Positions 21,998 to 31,114 of a DNA stretch of 42,863 nucleotides are shown here, piece by piece. The stretch spans positions 1-42,863 of the forward strand of contig MFLU01000017.1 in assembly GCA_001783335.1 (NCBI GenBank), read 5' to 3'. Position numbers and translations under genes: made by a program. Each line of letters begins with the position of its first letter. Positions within the stretch are counted from its first letter, which is position 1. This stretch comes from Candidatus Kaiserbacteria bacterium RIFCSPLOWO2_01_FULL_50_24. GTDB taxonomy: Bacteria > Patescibacteriota > Minisyncoccia > Phycocordibacterales > UBA2100. Under the pieces are notes generated by a model. It was not told where the DNA came from and ran no database searches. It worked only from the letters and a program-made list of their open reading frames with translations.

Positions 21998-24900
21998 TTA
22001 CAAACACACAAAGCTCGCGATGGCATCATTGTCACGGAGTTTCATGACGCGGACGCCTTGCGTGGAGCGCGAGAGCGAGGGGATGCCTTTCAACTCCGTG
22101 CGGATTATTTGCCCCTTTTTGGAAATCACGATTATTTCGCTCTCGCTCAAGCCCTCTTCTGCCTCGCCGAGATCTTGCGCGGAAGCGGATTTTTTGGAAA
22201 TGACCCGCGCCGCAATGACGGGGCCGGTTTTGGGCGTTACCTTCATCGTTTTTATGCCACCCCCGCCGCGCTTCTGCGTCTTGTATTCCCCCGTTGACGT
22301 GGTCTTTCCATAGCCGCCGCGCGACACCACTAAAATTTCCGTACCCTTTCTGCCTTTGTGAATAACGTCGGCCGCGACGACTGAATCCCCGCCGCCAAGC
22401 TTGATACCACGCACGCCGCCGGCGGTGCGCCCCATCGCGCGTATGTCGCTTTCCTTAAACCGTATCCCCTGCCCTTTTGAGGTCGCAATAAAAAGTTCGT
22501 CGCCTTTCTCCACCAAACGCGCGCACACAAGCTCATCGCCTTTCTGTAATTTTATGGCTATCAAGCCGCTCCGACGCACATCGCCAAACGCTGTCGCGTC
22601 CATCTTTTTTACGACACCGTGTTTCGTGATGAGTATCAAACCTTGCTCACCCTTTCGCTGACCTTTTCGCACTGCCAGGACTGACGACGTTTTCTCCGTC
22701 GGCGCGAGTGCCAAGTAATTCATAATTGATTTACCTTTGGTGGAACGCTTTCCTTCCGGTAGTTCGTGCATTTTGAGCTGATATGCTTTGCCAATATCGG
22801 TGAAGAAGAGGAGGTCGCTATGCGTGGAAGTGGTGAGGAAAATCGTTACAAAATCCTCTTCTTTTGTTTCCAAATCAATGACGCCCACGCCACCGCGGCG
22901 CTGCCTGCGATATTCCTCCGGGCTCGCACGCTTCACATAGCCGCCCTGCGTCAGGACCACCACGTTTTCCGTGTCTGCCACCAAATCCTCGGCACTCATG
23001 GATTTTGCCGCGCCTTTCACTATTTTCGTCCGGCGGTCGTCGCCGTATTTCGCCGCCACCTCCTCCGTTTCTTTTTTTATAGTGCTCATTAATTTTTTAT
23101 CGCTCTTCAAAAGTGCAGTCAGTTCTTCAATAAGTGTTTGCACCTCTTTTAGTTCGTCCTCAATTTTTTTACGCTCCAATCCCGCGAGCTTTTGAAGGCG
23201 CATTTCAAGAATGGCGTTTGCTTGACGCTCGGAGAACGCGAACTTTTTCATGAGCCCCGCACGGGCATCGTTCACGTCTTTTGATTTCTTTATGAGCGCG
23301 ATAACTTCGTCAATATGGTTGAGCGCCTTGGAGAGTCCGAGAAGAATGTGCTCACGCTCTTTCGCACGCTCTAAATCAAACTTCGTGCGACGCGTTATCA
23401 CCTCTTTTCTGTGCGCGATAAATGCCTCAAGAAGGGCTTTTAGCGAGAGTGTTTGCGGCACGCCGTAGAGAAGCGCCACCACGTTGTAATGGAATGTCTC
23501 TTCAAGTTGAGTATGCTTATACAGATAGTTAAGGACTGTCTGTGCGTTCGCGTTATTTTTGAGTTCAACGACAACGCGAATATCTTTTGTGGACTCGTCG
23601 CGAATGTCGCGAATGCCTTCCAACTTTTTTGCGTGCACAAGATCGGCAACTTTTTGAAGGAGGTCGGATTTGTTGACGCGAAACGGAATGGAGGTAATGA
23701 CGATTTGATAGTCGCCCTTTTTTCCTTCCATTATCTCCGCATTCCCGCGCACCAAAACACCACCACGCCCCGTGGCATACGCGTGCGCGATGTCTTTTTG
23801 ATTAAACGCGACACACCCAGTTGGAAAATCAGGTCCTTGCACGAATTGCAAAAGGTCTTCGGTTGTCGCTTCTGGGTTATCAATCAAATGAACTGCCGCG
23901 GCACAAATTTCCCGCAAGTTATGCGGTGGGATGTTGGACGCCATTCCCACGGCGATGCCAAGTGTCCCATTCGCAAGTAGATTTGGTGATGCCGCGGGCA
24001 AAACAGTCGGCTCCATTTTGGTGTTATCGTAATTCGGGCGAAACTCTACCGTGTTTTTTTCAATATCGCGAAGCATCTCGCCTGCAAACCGCGACATTTT
24101 CGCTTCCGTATAACGCATCGCCGCCGGATTATCTCCGTCTATTGAGTTGTGGACAAAAATCCCGGCGGAGAGCGCGAAGTTGTGCGTACCACGAACCGTC
24201 AAGTCGTATACGTCCTCGAATTCGTTCAGAAATCTAGTTGCGTGCACTTTGTGGTTACCGCGAACTTCAGCGGTCACGCGCGAGACATCGCCTTGATAAT
24301 ATTTTTGAATACCCTTTTGCCATGTTGTGGCGCGTCCATATGGATAAACGACGCTTCTTGCTTTTTCATATGTTTCCTCGCAAAGAACTACGCCCGACGC
24401 CATAACGCTACTGCATACTGCCTTAAATTTGCGTTCGCCGGTCTTATTGGTTTTATGGTTTTTATTGCCTTTGATTATTTTCTCGCGCATGAAGCGTTGA
24501 TATGCAGGGTTCTGCCATAACCGCTTTAGAGTGCGAGTGGCTCTTTCGCTAAGTTCTTCTCGTTTCTCAGGATGTTCCTGTATGTACTCTTTATTCATCT
24601 CACTCAAAAATTTTCTCATGCGTTCACGATATGCCGGATTTTGCCAGTTCTTTTTGTTCCGTTCGGAAAGACGTTGTGCGTTTGCGGCGCGATTTTTCTC
24701 GTCCGCCCAAAACTTTCTCCGCCCATCGGCAAGATTTTTCACATACTCTGGATCATTTTTGTGACGTTCTGAAGCCATGCTCGAATGAAGCTGCCAGTGT
24801 TCCTTCCAATGCATCCTCTGAATGTTTTCGGGGCTATTATTTAATTTGTTGAAATCCGCATGATGGCGAACACGACCATTGGAAACGCCATACGCCTGGC

Positions 24901-25690
24901 TCCTAATGTTGTATTCATCCGCGAGATGGTGTGAAAAACTCCACTCTTTTTTCATGGGTTGCAGTACCATCTCGTACCCTTCCATATCCGAAAGCGGACT
25001 ATCTCCTTTGCGCGAAAGGCGGGTATAGAGCGGCATCAATGACACGCCCACTTTAAGATGTTGAGCTTCTACATATGTTTGATTCCTCAAAAGAAATTTA
25101 TGATTTAATGTGCAACGGATTTTTTCGCCATTATCCAGTTCAACTTCCATGATTTCAGTGTCTTTTTTGGTTAAACGGGGTTTAACGATGGGTGCAATTT
25201 TAATTTCGCCGGTTTTATCAACGGTAAATGTATAATTTTTCTTTCCCAAAGCATCTTCTTCAACCAGTTCGCCGAACGAGAGATCACGTCCGTCCGCAAG
25301 GCGTACTTTCGTGTCTTTGGTAAAACAACCCCAATTCCCTTGCCCAATGATGAGCGGGTAGCGCAGAGTGAAATCCTGTGCCATTTTTGCCATAGAATCG
25401 TACACGGCAACATCGCCATGCGGATGATATTTTCCGAGCACCTCGCCAACGACCGTTGCCGACTTTCTCGTTTTCGCACTCGCGGTCAAACCCAGCTCAT
25501 GCATCGCATAAAGAATCCGACGATGCACGGGTTTCAGACCATCGCGCGCGTCAGGAAGCGCGCGCGCCGTTATGACGGACATTGCGTAGTCTAAATAGCT
25601 CTCGCGCATTTCATCCGTGATGGAGCGCAACACAATGCCGGTGTGTTCCGGCGTTTTGGGCACTTCTTTTTCACCCTTAGCACGTGCCAT
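21998..25690 (-). CDS. gyrA: DNA gyrase subunit A with intein
   Basis: 1230 residues before splicing and 836 after removal of residues 122-515. Extein landmarks: '[17 protein letters not shown]', '[21 protein letters not shown]', '[21 protein letters not shown]', then after the intein '[18 protein letters not shown]' with the DNA-cleaving tyrosine (Y527 unspliced, Y133 spliced). A C-terminal beta-pinwheel carries a GyrA-box-like 'QRRGGVGV' (the usual box is QRRGGKG). With GyrB it introduces negative supercoils. No gyrB is in the window. TACAAT lies 9 nt before the ATG with a weak AAAGG. The Nudix gene follows after 3 bp. Confidence 0.96.
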   Translation of the reverse strand: MARAKGEKEVPKTPEHTGIVLRSITDEMRESYLDYAMSVITARALPDARDGLKPVHRRILYAMHELGLTASAKTRKSATVVGEVLGKYHPHGDVAVYDSMAKMAQDFTLRYPLIIGQGNWGCFTKDTKVRLADGRDLSFGELVEEDALGKKNYTFTVDKTGEIKIAPIVKPRLTKKDTEIMEVELDNGEKIRCTLNHKFLLRNQTYVEAQHLKVGVSLMPLYTRLSRKGDSPLSDMEGYEMVLQPMKKEWSFSHHLADEYNIRSQAYGVSNGRVRHHADFNKLNNSPENIQRMHWKEHWQLHSSMASERHKNDPEYVKNLADGRRKFWADEKNRAANAQRLSERNKKNWQNPAYRERMRKFLSEMNKEYIQEHPEKREELSERATRTLKRLWQNPAYQRFMREKIIKGNKNHKTNKTGERKFKAVCSSVMASGVVLCEETYEKARSVVYPYGRATTWQKGIQKYYQGDVSRVTAEVRGNHKVHATRFLNEFEDVYDLTVRGTHNFALSAGIFVHNSIDGDNPAAMRYTEAKMSRFAGEMLRDIEKNTVEFRPNYDNTKMEPTVLPAASPNLLANGTLGIAVGMASNIPPHNLREICAAAVHLIDNPEATTEDLLQFVQGPDFPTGCVAFNQKDIAHAYATGRGGVLVRGNAEIMEGKKGDYQIVITSIPFRVNKSDLLQKVADLVHAKKLEGIRDIRDESTKDIRVVVELKNNANAQTVLNYLYKHTQLEETFHYNVVALLYGVPQTLSLKALLEAFIAHRKEVITRRTKFDLERAKEREHILLGLSKALNHIDEVIALIKKSKDVNDARAGLMKKFAFSERQANAILEMRLQKLAGLERKKIEDELKEVQTLIEELTALLKSDKKLMSTIKKETEEVAAKYGDDRRTKIVKGAAKSMSAEDLVADTENVVVLTQGGYVKRASPEEYRRQRRGGVGVIDLETKEEDFVTIFLTTSTHSDLLFFTDIGKAYQLKMHELPEGKRSTKGKSIMNYLALAPTEKTSSVLAVRKGQRKGEQGLILITKHGVVKKMDATAFGDVRRSGLIAIKLQKGDELVCARLVEKGDELFIATSKGQGIRFKESDIRAMGRTAGGVRGIKLGGGDSVVAADVIHKGRKGTEILVVSRGGYGKTTSTGEYKTQKRGGGGIKTMKVTPKTGPVIAARVISKKSASAQDLGEAEEGLSESEIIVISKKGQIIRTELKGIPSLSRSTQGVRVMKLRDNDAIASFVCL
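24146..25327 (-). other. HNH-type intein within GyrA
   Basis: 394 residues inserted between QGNWG and SIDGD. It starts with Cys ('[15 protein letters not shown]', block A). Block B is visible as '[16 protein letters not shown]'. It ends '[12 protein letters not shown]' followed by Ser+1 (blocks F and G), so all splicing residues are present (C1, TxNH, HN, S+1). The insert holds an HNH-nuclease-like segment ('[20 protein letters not shown]', about residues 274-293) and repeated 'NPAYRERM... NPAYQRFM' DNA-binding modules (NUMOD-like). The well-known mycobacterial GyrA intein sits at the active-site Tyr, 12 residues further on, so this is a different site. Confidence 0.95.
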
Positions 25691-25802
25691 ATACCTTTAA
25701 TTGTAGCATAAAATAGGTACTTTTGGAAGCACTTCGTTGATTTTCCTTGCTTTTTTACACCTCACATGATAGCATGTCTCCAGCTGTCGTAAGGAAAAAG
25801 AG

Positions 25803-26207
25803 ATGATTGAGTATCTTATCGATTTTTTTGCTGGCATTTCGTGGTACGTATATGCGCACACCATTACCGGTTTGTGGGTTGCTGGTTCGAGTCTAGCGGG
25901 ATGGGTAGAGGACTCTTGTGGCGCGAATGAAGAAGACGTATCGGGATTCTCGGTGTATTTTTTATTTGTGCTTTTCGCTATTTTCTGGCCTCTTATTCTC
26001 TTGACGGCCATACCTGACGGAGGCTTGTCACGCCGATGGGTGTTTCCCGGCCCGCTCGCGCGGCGGCTTGTTCGAAAAAATAGGGAGGCCAAAAGACGTC
26101 TCTGGGACGAGTGGAATGCGCATTTTAAAAAAACGGGCGTCAGCCCATATAGTTCGGAGGGTCGCCTTACGCGTTTACTGAGTCCGTGGCCGCCTATTCG
26201 TAGATAG
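25803..26207 (+). CDS. Small membrane protein
   Basis: 134 residues from the ATG at 25803, with AAGGA about 9 nt upstream. Two hydrophobic segments ('SWYVYAHTITGLWVAGSSLA' and 'FSVYFLFVLFAIFWPLILLT') are followed by a basic cytoplasmic tail (RRLVRKNREAKRRLWDEWN). The family is not recognised. It has its own terminator and stands alone between divergent gyrA and the ftsA gene. Confidence 0.65.
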   Translation: MIEYLIDFFAGISWYVYAHTITGLWVAGSSLAGWVEDSCGANEEDVSGFSVYFLFVLFAIFWPLILLTAIPDGGLSRRWVFPGPLARRLVRKNREAKRRLWDEWNAHFKKTGVSPYSSEGRLTRLLSPWPPIRR

Positions 26208-26225
26208 TGTAGAGCCTAGACAAGC

Positions 26226-26262
26226 GGCAATTCCGGCGTACCGGAATTGCCCTTTTTCTTTT
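26226..26262 (+). terminator. Terminator of the 25.8-kb membrane protein gene
   Basis: GGCAATTCCGG-cgta-CCGGAATTGCC followed by CTTTTTCTTTT. Confidence 0.92.
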
Positions 26263-26331
26263 AAATTCCGGAGGTTAAATTTCCAAAGAACGCAGTTTTG
26301 CATTTAACCACCTCAAGCGGAGGAGGCACAT

Positions 26332-26421
26332 CTGTTTGGGAGACTTAACCGTAGCGGAGTCCCGCTCCAGTCTACGCTAGTAAGCGGGACTGGAGCGGGA
26401 CGTGAGCGGTCTCCCAAACAG
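26332..26421. repeat. Branched inverted-repeat element
   Basis: The outer arms CTGTTTGGGAGA / TCTCCCAAACAG (26332-26343 and 26410-26421, perfect) enclose inner arms GTCCCGCTCCAGT / ACTGGAGCGGGAC (26359-26371 and 26389-26401, perfect) with a CGCTAGTAAGCG tip. The spacer to the left has a separate GGTTAAAT/ATTTAACC pair, and a lone CCCCGCACCAAA terminus lies near 26435. Confidence 0.85.
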
Positions 26422-26573
26422 GTGCGCCGATGGAGCCCCGCACCAAACTTTGACTTAGTCGGTATCAGTAATAGTTCTGCAGATTTGCATAGTATATAGC
26501 GATTGTATTGCAACAGTACCCTGGCGCGTCCCGACAAGGGAAAGCCAAAGTTGGTTCATGGGCAGGCGCCCCC

Positions 26574-27749
26574 CTATGGCATCAACGACCGCACCACCCC
26601 GCGCACTGCCTCTTTCGTTTGCCGCCACACGTCTTGAAGCGAGTGTGGAGTCGTCGCCATGTCTTCCATGTACATGAGGCGGCATAGCCCGAAAGTTACC
26701 GACCATATGGCGTCTGCAAAGCCGCTCCGCGGAAGATTAGAGGGCATGCCGATAGAAGCCGGAAGTTTCAATACAGCTTTTGCGATACTTTCAACGCCGG
26801 GAAGGCCGCTGCCGCCACCCGTAATCACAATACCTGCCGGGAGCATGCGCTGGCGCCCGATTGATTTCAGATGCGCATTGATAATAGTGAAAATTATTTT
26901 AAGTTTCTCGTTGACTACTCGCTGTACTTTTTGAGGAGAAATATCGCTTCCAGTCACTGCCCCCTTTTTAATCTGCTCGGCTTCTGAAAGGGAGATTTGG
27001 AATGCGAGTGCTATTCTATGCGTCACGTCGGCTGAGCCGACGGGAAACACTTTCACTGATACCGGCATATCTTCGTTGAACACAATGGTTGAGATGGTTT
27101 CTGCGCCAATGTCTGCAAGCATAACCCCTGCGATTTTTTGGGCTTTCGAAAGCGTGACTCCGCTTGCCGCAAATGGAGATACTATTACATCGCCTTCTTC
27201 CACCTCTATACCGGCCGCTTCAACGGCGGAAATAATGTCTTCATACTGTTTTGAAGGCATTGAAACAATGAGTGTGTCCACCGCAAGTTTGGTACCTTGC
27301 AAGCCATGTGGTTTTCCAACGACTTTTATGCCATCTACACGATATTCAATCGGGAACATGTGAATGGACTTGCGGTTTATTAGTTTTTGTCCTGCACGCC
27401 TACGGCTCTCTTCCGCCACGCGCTCCACATCGTGTTTGGTGACAATGCCACCGGATGCGGTGAGCGTAACTTCCCCCGTTGTGTGCGTCTCGTCCACTCC
27501 CTCATCGCCAACGGCAACGCGAGCGGAACGTACAGAAACCCCGGCAGCTGATTGTGCTCGCGCAAACGCTTCGCGTATTGCTTTCGTAACTTCCGCGACT
27601 TCAATAACGTGCCCCCGGTGCATGCCTCTCGTGGTGGCGAGCCCAGTGCCCAAAATCTGCATTGGCACATCGGGTGTCGCCGGCGCCGCCGCGATTGCGG
27701 CCTTAACATGATACGTGCCTATGTCAAGTCCCGCATAAACGCGCTTCAT
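26574..27749 (-). CDS. ftsA: Cell division protein FtsA
   Basis: 391 residues of the actin/Hsp70 ATPase fold. Phosphate-1 loop 'AGLDIGTYHVKAAIA', the SHS2-type 1C domain region ('RSIHMFPIEYRVDG... TLIVSMPSKQYEDI'), phosphate-2 'VMLADIGAETISTIVF', and the adenosine motif 'PAGIVITGGGSGLPG'. The C-terminus (QDVWRQTKEAVRGVVRSLMP) is an amphipathic helix suited to membrane tethering. FtsA anchors FtsZ filaments to the membrane. ftsZ lies 7 kb away rather than adjacent. TACAAT ends 6 nt before the ATG, so the transcript is likely leaderless. Confidence 0.9.
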   Translation of the reverse strand: MKRVYAGLDIGTYHVKAAIAAAPATPDVPMQILGTGLATTRGMHRGHVIEVAEVTKAIREAFARAQSAAGVSVRSARVAVGDEGVDETHTTGEVTLTASGGIVTKHDVERVAEESRRRAGQKLINRKSIHMFPIEYRVDGIKVVGKPHGLQGTKLAVDTLIVSMPSKQYEDIISAVEAAGIEVEEGDVIVSPFAASGVTLSKAQKIAGVMLADIGAETISTIVFNEDMPVSVKVFPVGSADVTHRIALAFQISLSEAEQIKKGAVTGSDISPQKVQRVVNEKLKIIFTIINAHLKSIGRQRMLPAGIVITGGGSGLPGVESIAKAVLKLPASIGMPSNLPRSGFADAIWSVTFGLCRLMYMEDMATTPHSLQDVWRQTKEAVRGVVRSLMP

Positions 27750-27755
27750 TATTAT

Positions 27756-27761
27756 ATTGTA
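27756..27761 (-). promoter_or_regulatory. -10 box of ftsA, leaderless start
   Basis: TACAAT on the minus strand, 6 nt before the ATG at 27749. Confidence 0.6.
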
Positions 27762-27818
27762 TCGCTAACTTGCAAGGTTAAAAGCGACGAGGGTGGGGAG
27801 AGTGAAGCGCTCCGTCAA

Positions 27819-27993
27819 GGGCGACCTTTGCCTCGCCCCGAACGACATACGGTTCGATCGTTTGGGAGATATCACTACTGCGGCTACAACTCTACGCATG
27901 TACATATCGCGCGCGATGCATGCCCTGCACCAATGCTAGCTTTACTGATGCGAAGCATTTGGTGCGTGGGTTTTCTCGAGGCAAAAGTCGCCC
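27819..27993. repeat. Inverted-repeat element between ybeY and ftsA
   Basis: GGGCGACCTTTGCCTCG (27819-27835) pairs, with one mismatch, with CGAGGCAAAAGTCGCCC (27977-27993). An inner GCACCAATGCT / AGCATTTGGTGC pair is present. It fills most of the spacer 27762-28045. Confidence 0.8.
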
Positions 27994-28045
27994 TCTCCTC
28001 CGCTTTAGGTGATTAAATACAAATTCGTGTGCTGGACTGTGCTTT

Positions 28046-28441
28046 TCAGCGGTTGAATCGTCGCAAAATATTTTTTTCGAGTGTGTCCATCGCGGCGCCA
28101 TGCCGCATGCCCTTGAGGTGAAGCAGACCGTGAACATACAGGTGGGCAATACGTGCTACGGGAGAGACGCCGAGTACGCGAGCTTCGCGTTCCGCTTTTC
28201 GAATATTCAAAACGATTTCCCCCTCATCTTTCGCGAGCGAGAACGACAATACATTGGGCACATAATTTTTCTTTCTGTATGTATTATTAAGGCGCTTGGC
28301 TCGCGCGTCTCCAACGAGTGCGATGGAAAGCGTGTAGTGTTTCGAGAGAAGTGCACTCGCAATGCGCTCTAGTGGCACCCTACGCAAAAACACACGATGT
28401 GTGTTTTTGCGTAGGGTACACGCGATGTCAATAGTGAACAC
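28046..28441 (-). CDS. ybeY: Endoribonuclease YbeY (16S rRNA maturation)
   Basis: About 131 residues from a GTG at 28441; a TTG at 28447 or the overlapping ATG at 28543 are alternatives. I prefer the short form because the frame upstream lies inside rpsU. Family marks: 'LSIALVGDARAKRLNNTYRKK', 'NVLSFSLAKDEGEIVLN', and the zinc motif HGLLHLKGMRH (HxxxHxxxxxH; the usual Asp before the last His is Arg). The N-terminal stretch 'TLRKNTHRVFLRR' is encoded by a 19-bp-arm palindrome (28377-28417), seemingly an in-frame insertion before the first helix. It follows rpsU closely. Confidence 0.85.
   Translation of the reverse strand: MFTIDIACTLRKNTHRVFLRRVPLERIASALLSKHYTLSIALVGDARAKRLNNTYRKKNYVPNVLSFSLAKDEGEIVLNIRKAEREARVLGVSPVARIAHLYVHGLLHLKGMRHGAAMDTLEKNILRRFNR
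28377..28417. repeat. Palindrome inside ybeY
   Basis: ACCCTACGCAAAAACACAC - gat - complement: perfect 19-bp arms with a 3-nt loop, inside the ybeY reading frame. Confidence 0.95.
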
Positions 28442-28448
28442 AGACAAA

Positions 28449-28757
28449 CTAATGGGCAATAGGAGTACTTTCTCCGAATGTTGCGCGACGCGGACCGGAA
28501 GATTGCTCCCTATGCGAAGAGGTGCGCGGCGTCGGTTCCGCAATTTTTCCCTCTTTTATAAGCCGCTGATACTCCTTACGCCGTTTTAGCATTTTGAGCG
28601 TGCGTTTTTTCTTGACTGTTTTAGATGCGATGCGGGTGAAATAGCGGCCACGACGCACGGTCTTAATAACCCCCGCGCCCTGCACGCGGCGACTGAATTT
28701 GCGAATTGTCGAGAGTACCGTCTCATTCCCTAATTTAACGATTTCTGCTTGAACCAT
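28449..28757 (-). CDS. rpsU: Small ribosomal subunit protein bS21
   Basis: 102 residues from the ATG at 28757; the start at 28790 is less likely. 'MVQAEIVKLGNETVLSTIRK... FSRRVQGAGVIKTVRRGRYF' is the S21 signature: a short strand, then a basic helix pair. bS21 helps base-pairing of mRNA on the 30S platform near the anti-Shine-Dalgarno. A C-terminal extension of about 30 residues (TPRTSSHREQSSGPRRATFG) is longer than usual. ybeY begins just after its stop codon. Confidence 0.88.
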   Translation of the reverse strand: MVQAEIVKLGNETVLSTIRKFSRRVQGAGVIKTVRRGRYFTRIASKTVKKKRTLKMLKRRKEYQRLIKEGKIAEPTPRTSSHREQSSGPRRATFGESTPIAH

Positions 28758-28855
28758 ATGTAGGGAAGAGCTTATCACGCGAACGCACAAAAAACAATGT
28801 CTGCAGGGAGATGTGACGAAGGTCGTATCTCCGTCATAATTTTATAATTGAAAAT

Positions 28856-30046
28856 TTATACAGCGATTGGTTTCCAATTCTGTACGCGCCGGCGCTTGAG
28901 GTAGCCGACAAGCTCATTGACCGGCACCGTATCTTGCGCGTTGGTTGCGACTTCGCGCACCATGATGTTCCCTTCCGTCGCCTCCTTATGTCCCATAATA
29001 AGCATGTACGGAACCCCGAATGTGCGTGCCGCCTCCATTTGTTCTCCGAGTCGCTCGTAAAGCAGAGACTGATGCACAGGAATGTCTGCTTCGCGTAGGA
29101 GCTCCAACACATCGAATACTTTCCGTCTGGCCTCGCGACCAAGGTGTAAAAAATAGATAGCGGGAACATCGCTGACCACTCTATCCAATCTCGTGCGACC
29201 ACGCGTCTCACACTCAATGGAAACGCGCACCGCAGAGCTTGGCACGCCAGAGACCCACGAAATAAGCGGGTCATACCTGCCGCCGTAGGCAAACGGAAGG
29301 CGCGCGCCGGTCTCCGTGTCGGTGGTTGCCACTTCAAAGAGTGTGTGCGACCAACAATCGCGGCTACCGAGGATCTGCGCGTGTAATTCATACGGCAAGC
29401 GCAACACCTCCAGATATTCCAACAACTCCCAAAAGCGCTTCCGTTCTTCCTCTGTAAGATATTCCATTGATTGCGGCGCGCGCGACACTATCGGATGTCC
29501 GCGGTCTATCAATTGCACGAGCGTGCCGAACGGGTCTGTGGCCGCTCGTCCGCGTAAGGTTGGCGATATGCTCTCTAAATGTTTGCGCAGAAATCCCCCT
29601 ATGTCCCGCATGTACCGGCCAGACGAGTCGGCCGAACCGATACTATTCAAGGCAATGGCGCGCTTTTCCACACCCGCATGTTGCGCTATGCGATCCGTAA
29701 GGAGAATGAGGAGAACTTCCGCAACTGGGCTCGGAACGCCGACAACATGAAGGTCAAGCGATGTGCCAGGTGTTCCCGAGCGTTCTTTTGTTGAGCCGAT
29801 ACGCCATAGGAGCGCGGTTGGCTGTTTCTTGACACAAGCAGCACACTTACGCGCAACCGCGACAAGTGAGCGCTCGTCACGACGCACGAACGCAAGCGGT
29901 TCGCGCGCTTGTACCACTCGCCTGAAAGATGGGGCGTCCTTCCACGCATCTTCAAACGGTTTGAAACCGTAGTATTCCGCAAGTTTGATAGCGGGTTTTA
30001 AGAATGCTCGCGTGTGCGCGTGACGAGTGTCTTTGAGACGCAACAT
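28856..30046 (-). CDS. HisS-family class II synthetase-like protein, degenerate
   Basis: 396 residues. The layout follows histidyl-tRNA synthetase: an N-terminal region with 'LAFVRRDERS' in place of LRPEGT, a shortened motif 2 region ('WRIGSTKERSGTPG'), 'LFEVATTDTETG', the 'YGGRYDPLI' signature, and a C-terminal anticodon-binding-like domain ('IYFLHLGREARRKVFDVLEL... MLIMGHKEATEGNIMVRE'). The catalytic RGLDYYT segment reads GSRDCWS, and motif 3 reads 'RVSIECETRG' without the GIER arginine. It could be a HisZ-like or other non-canonical paralogue, or a very divergent HisS. Another HisS may exist outside the window. Confidence 0.75.
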   Translation of the reverse strand: MLRLKDTRHAHTRAFLKPAIKLAEYYGFKPFEDAWKDAPSFRRVVQAREPLAFVRRDERSLVAVARKCAACVKKQPTALLWRIGSTKERSGTPGTSLDLHVVGVPSPVAEVLLILLTDRIAQHAGVEKRAIALNSIGSADSSGRYMRDIGGFLRKHLESISPTLRGRAATDPFGTLVQLIDRGHPIVSRAPQSMEYLTEEERKRFWELLEYLEVLRLPYELHAQILGSRDCWSHTLFEVATTDTETGARLPFAYGGRYDPLISWVSGVPSSAVRVSIECETRGRTRLDRVVSDVPAIYFLHLGREARRKVFDVLELLREADIPVHQSLLYERLGEQMEAARTFGVPYMLIMGHKEATEGNIMVREVATNAQDTVPVNELVGYLKRRRVQNWKPIAV

Positions 30047-30084
30047 AGCCAAAAATGCAAAATGTAAAAGTAAAAATTAAAAAT

Positions 30085-30190
30085 GACCCCAAACCAAAAA
30101 TCTCACGGCTTGTTCTCCAAAAGTCCCTCGGCTATGTTTGTTAGTAGGATTCATGATTGTTTGTTGTGGTGTGTTGATTTTGGTACGGGG
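30085..30190. repeat. CCCCGYACCAAAA inverted-repeat element, copy 3
   Basis: ACCCCAAACCAAAAATCT (from 30085) pairs with TGATTTTGGTACGGGG (ending 30190), with about 70 nt between. It lies between lepB and the HisS-like gene. Confidence 0.65.
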
Positions 30191-30212
30191 CAGGCAATTC
30201 AAAATTTAAAAA

Positions 30213-30839
30213 TTATAGTTTCTCGCCATACCGAAAGGTGCCTGGCAGGACGCTGATCATATTGAGAGGATAGAGGCGCACGAGCGCGCGTCCCACTATT
30301 AGATCGCGTGGTAACACTCCCCATATGCGCGAATCGGAAGACATGCGACGGTTATCGCCGAGTACAAAATATTCGTCTGCACCCAGGGTTACCCCCATGT
30401 TGCTTTTGCCACCAAGATTTTCCGGTGCAAGATAGGGCTCTTCAACAAGGAATCCCTCCGGATGTTCCTCGTCTACAATGGTTACTAAATTATCGCTCAA
30501 CATAACGGTTTCTCCGGGAAGGCCGATGATGCGCTTGATAAGAGCTTTTCCGTGTTCCTGCGGCGCGTCGAAGATGATGACATCGCCGCGCTCTGGCTCT
30601 CCAAGAGAATAAGAGACACGGTCAACGATGAGGTAGTGCCAGTTATCAAACGTCGGCTCCATGGATGCGCCAGATACAACGTAGGGTGCTGCAATGAAAA
30701 ATCGAATGAAAAGCGCGAGACCGAGTGCCACAATAACGTACACGACAAAACTTCGTTCGGCGTGTAGAGGTAGGGCGGTGTCTTGAGTAGTGAGAGGAGG
30801 AGAGTTAACTTCTTCTTGAGAGTTGAGAGAATTCTCCAT
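30213..30839 (-). CDS. lepB: Signal peptidase I
   Basis: 208 residues from the ATG at 30839. A hydrophilic N-terminus and a single membrane helix ('FVVYVIVALGLALFIRFFI') are followed by the catalytic serine in 'VSGASMEPTF', 'VDRVSYSLGEPERGDVIIF', the catalytic lysine in 'ALIKRIIGLPGE', 'EYFVLGDNRRMSSDSR', and 'VGRALVRLYP'. It cleaves signal peptides of exported proteins such as the pilin-like and solute-binding proteins here. TACAAT ends 6 nt before the start. An upstream in-frame extension runs into a dispersed repeat and is not used. Confidence 0.95.
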   Translation of the reverse strand: MENSLNSQEEVNSPPLTTQDTALPLHAERSFVVYVIVALGLALFIRFFIAAPYVVSGASMEPTFDNWHYLIVDRVSYSLGEPERGDVIIFDAPQEHGKALIKRIIGLPGETVMLSDNLVTIVDEEHPEGFLVEEPYLAPENLGGKSNMGVTLGADEYFVLGDNRRMSSDSRIWGVLPRDLIVGRALVRLYPLNMISVLPGTFRYGEKL

Positions 30840-30845
30840 GCACGC

Positions 30846-30851
30846 ATTGTA
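30846..30851 (-). promoter_or_regulatory. -10 box of lepB, leaderless start
   Basis: TACAAT on the minus strand, 6 nt before the ATG at 30839. Confidence 0.6.
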
Positions 30852-30897
30852 GCGCATACAATGCGTTGACACCAAACACTTCACATGTCCCATGCAG

Positions 30898-31096
30898 GAA
30901 AAATCCAAATTACAAATCCCAAATTCCAAACAATATCAAAACTTCAAATTCTAATATACCAAACGTGTTTTGTTTTGTATTTTGTGCTTTGGTCATTGTG
31001 ATTTGTTTGTGATTTGGTGCTTGGTGCTTTGGATTTTAATGCTCATTTGGTGCTTAGAATTTTAGCGTTCTTTTGGTGCTTGTGATTTGATGCTTA
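30898..31096. repeat. Dispersed quasi-palindromic repeat, copy C
   Basis: The longest copy. It shares about 110 bp nearly identically with copy B, then extra 'TTTGGTGCTT' units (about 31010-31095). It fills the divergent spacer between lepB and pth. Confidence 0.85.
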
Positions 31097-31102
31097 TGTA
31101 GA

Positions 31103-31108
31103 TAGGAT
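31103..31108 (+). promoter_or_regulatory. -10 box of pth, leaderless start
   Basis: TAGGAT ending 6 nt before the ATG at 31115. Confidence 0.5.
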
Positions 31109-31114
31109 ATATGC

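Noticed and set aside
25697-26092. A 131-codon minus-strand frame upstream of gyrA
   Set aside because: It is antisense to the 25803-26207 gene, which has a ribosome-binding site, membrane helices and a terminator.
26574-27749. FtsA as a possible type IV pilus PilM
   Set aside because: PilM shares the fold, but the C-terminal amphipathic helix and the absence of pilN/pilO neighbours favour FtsA.
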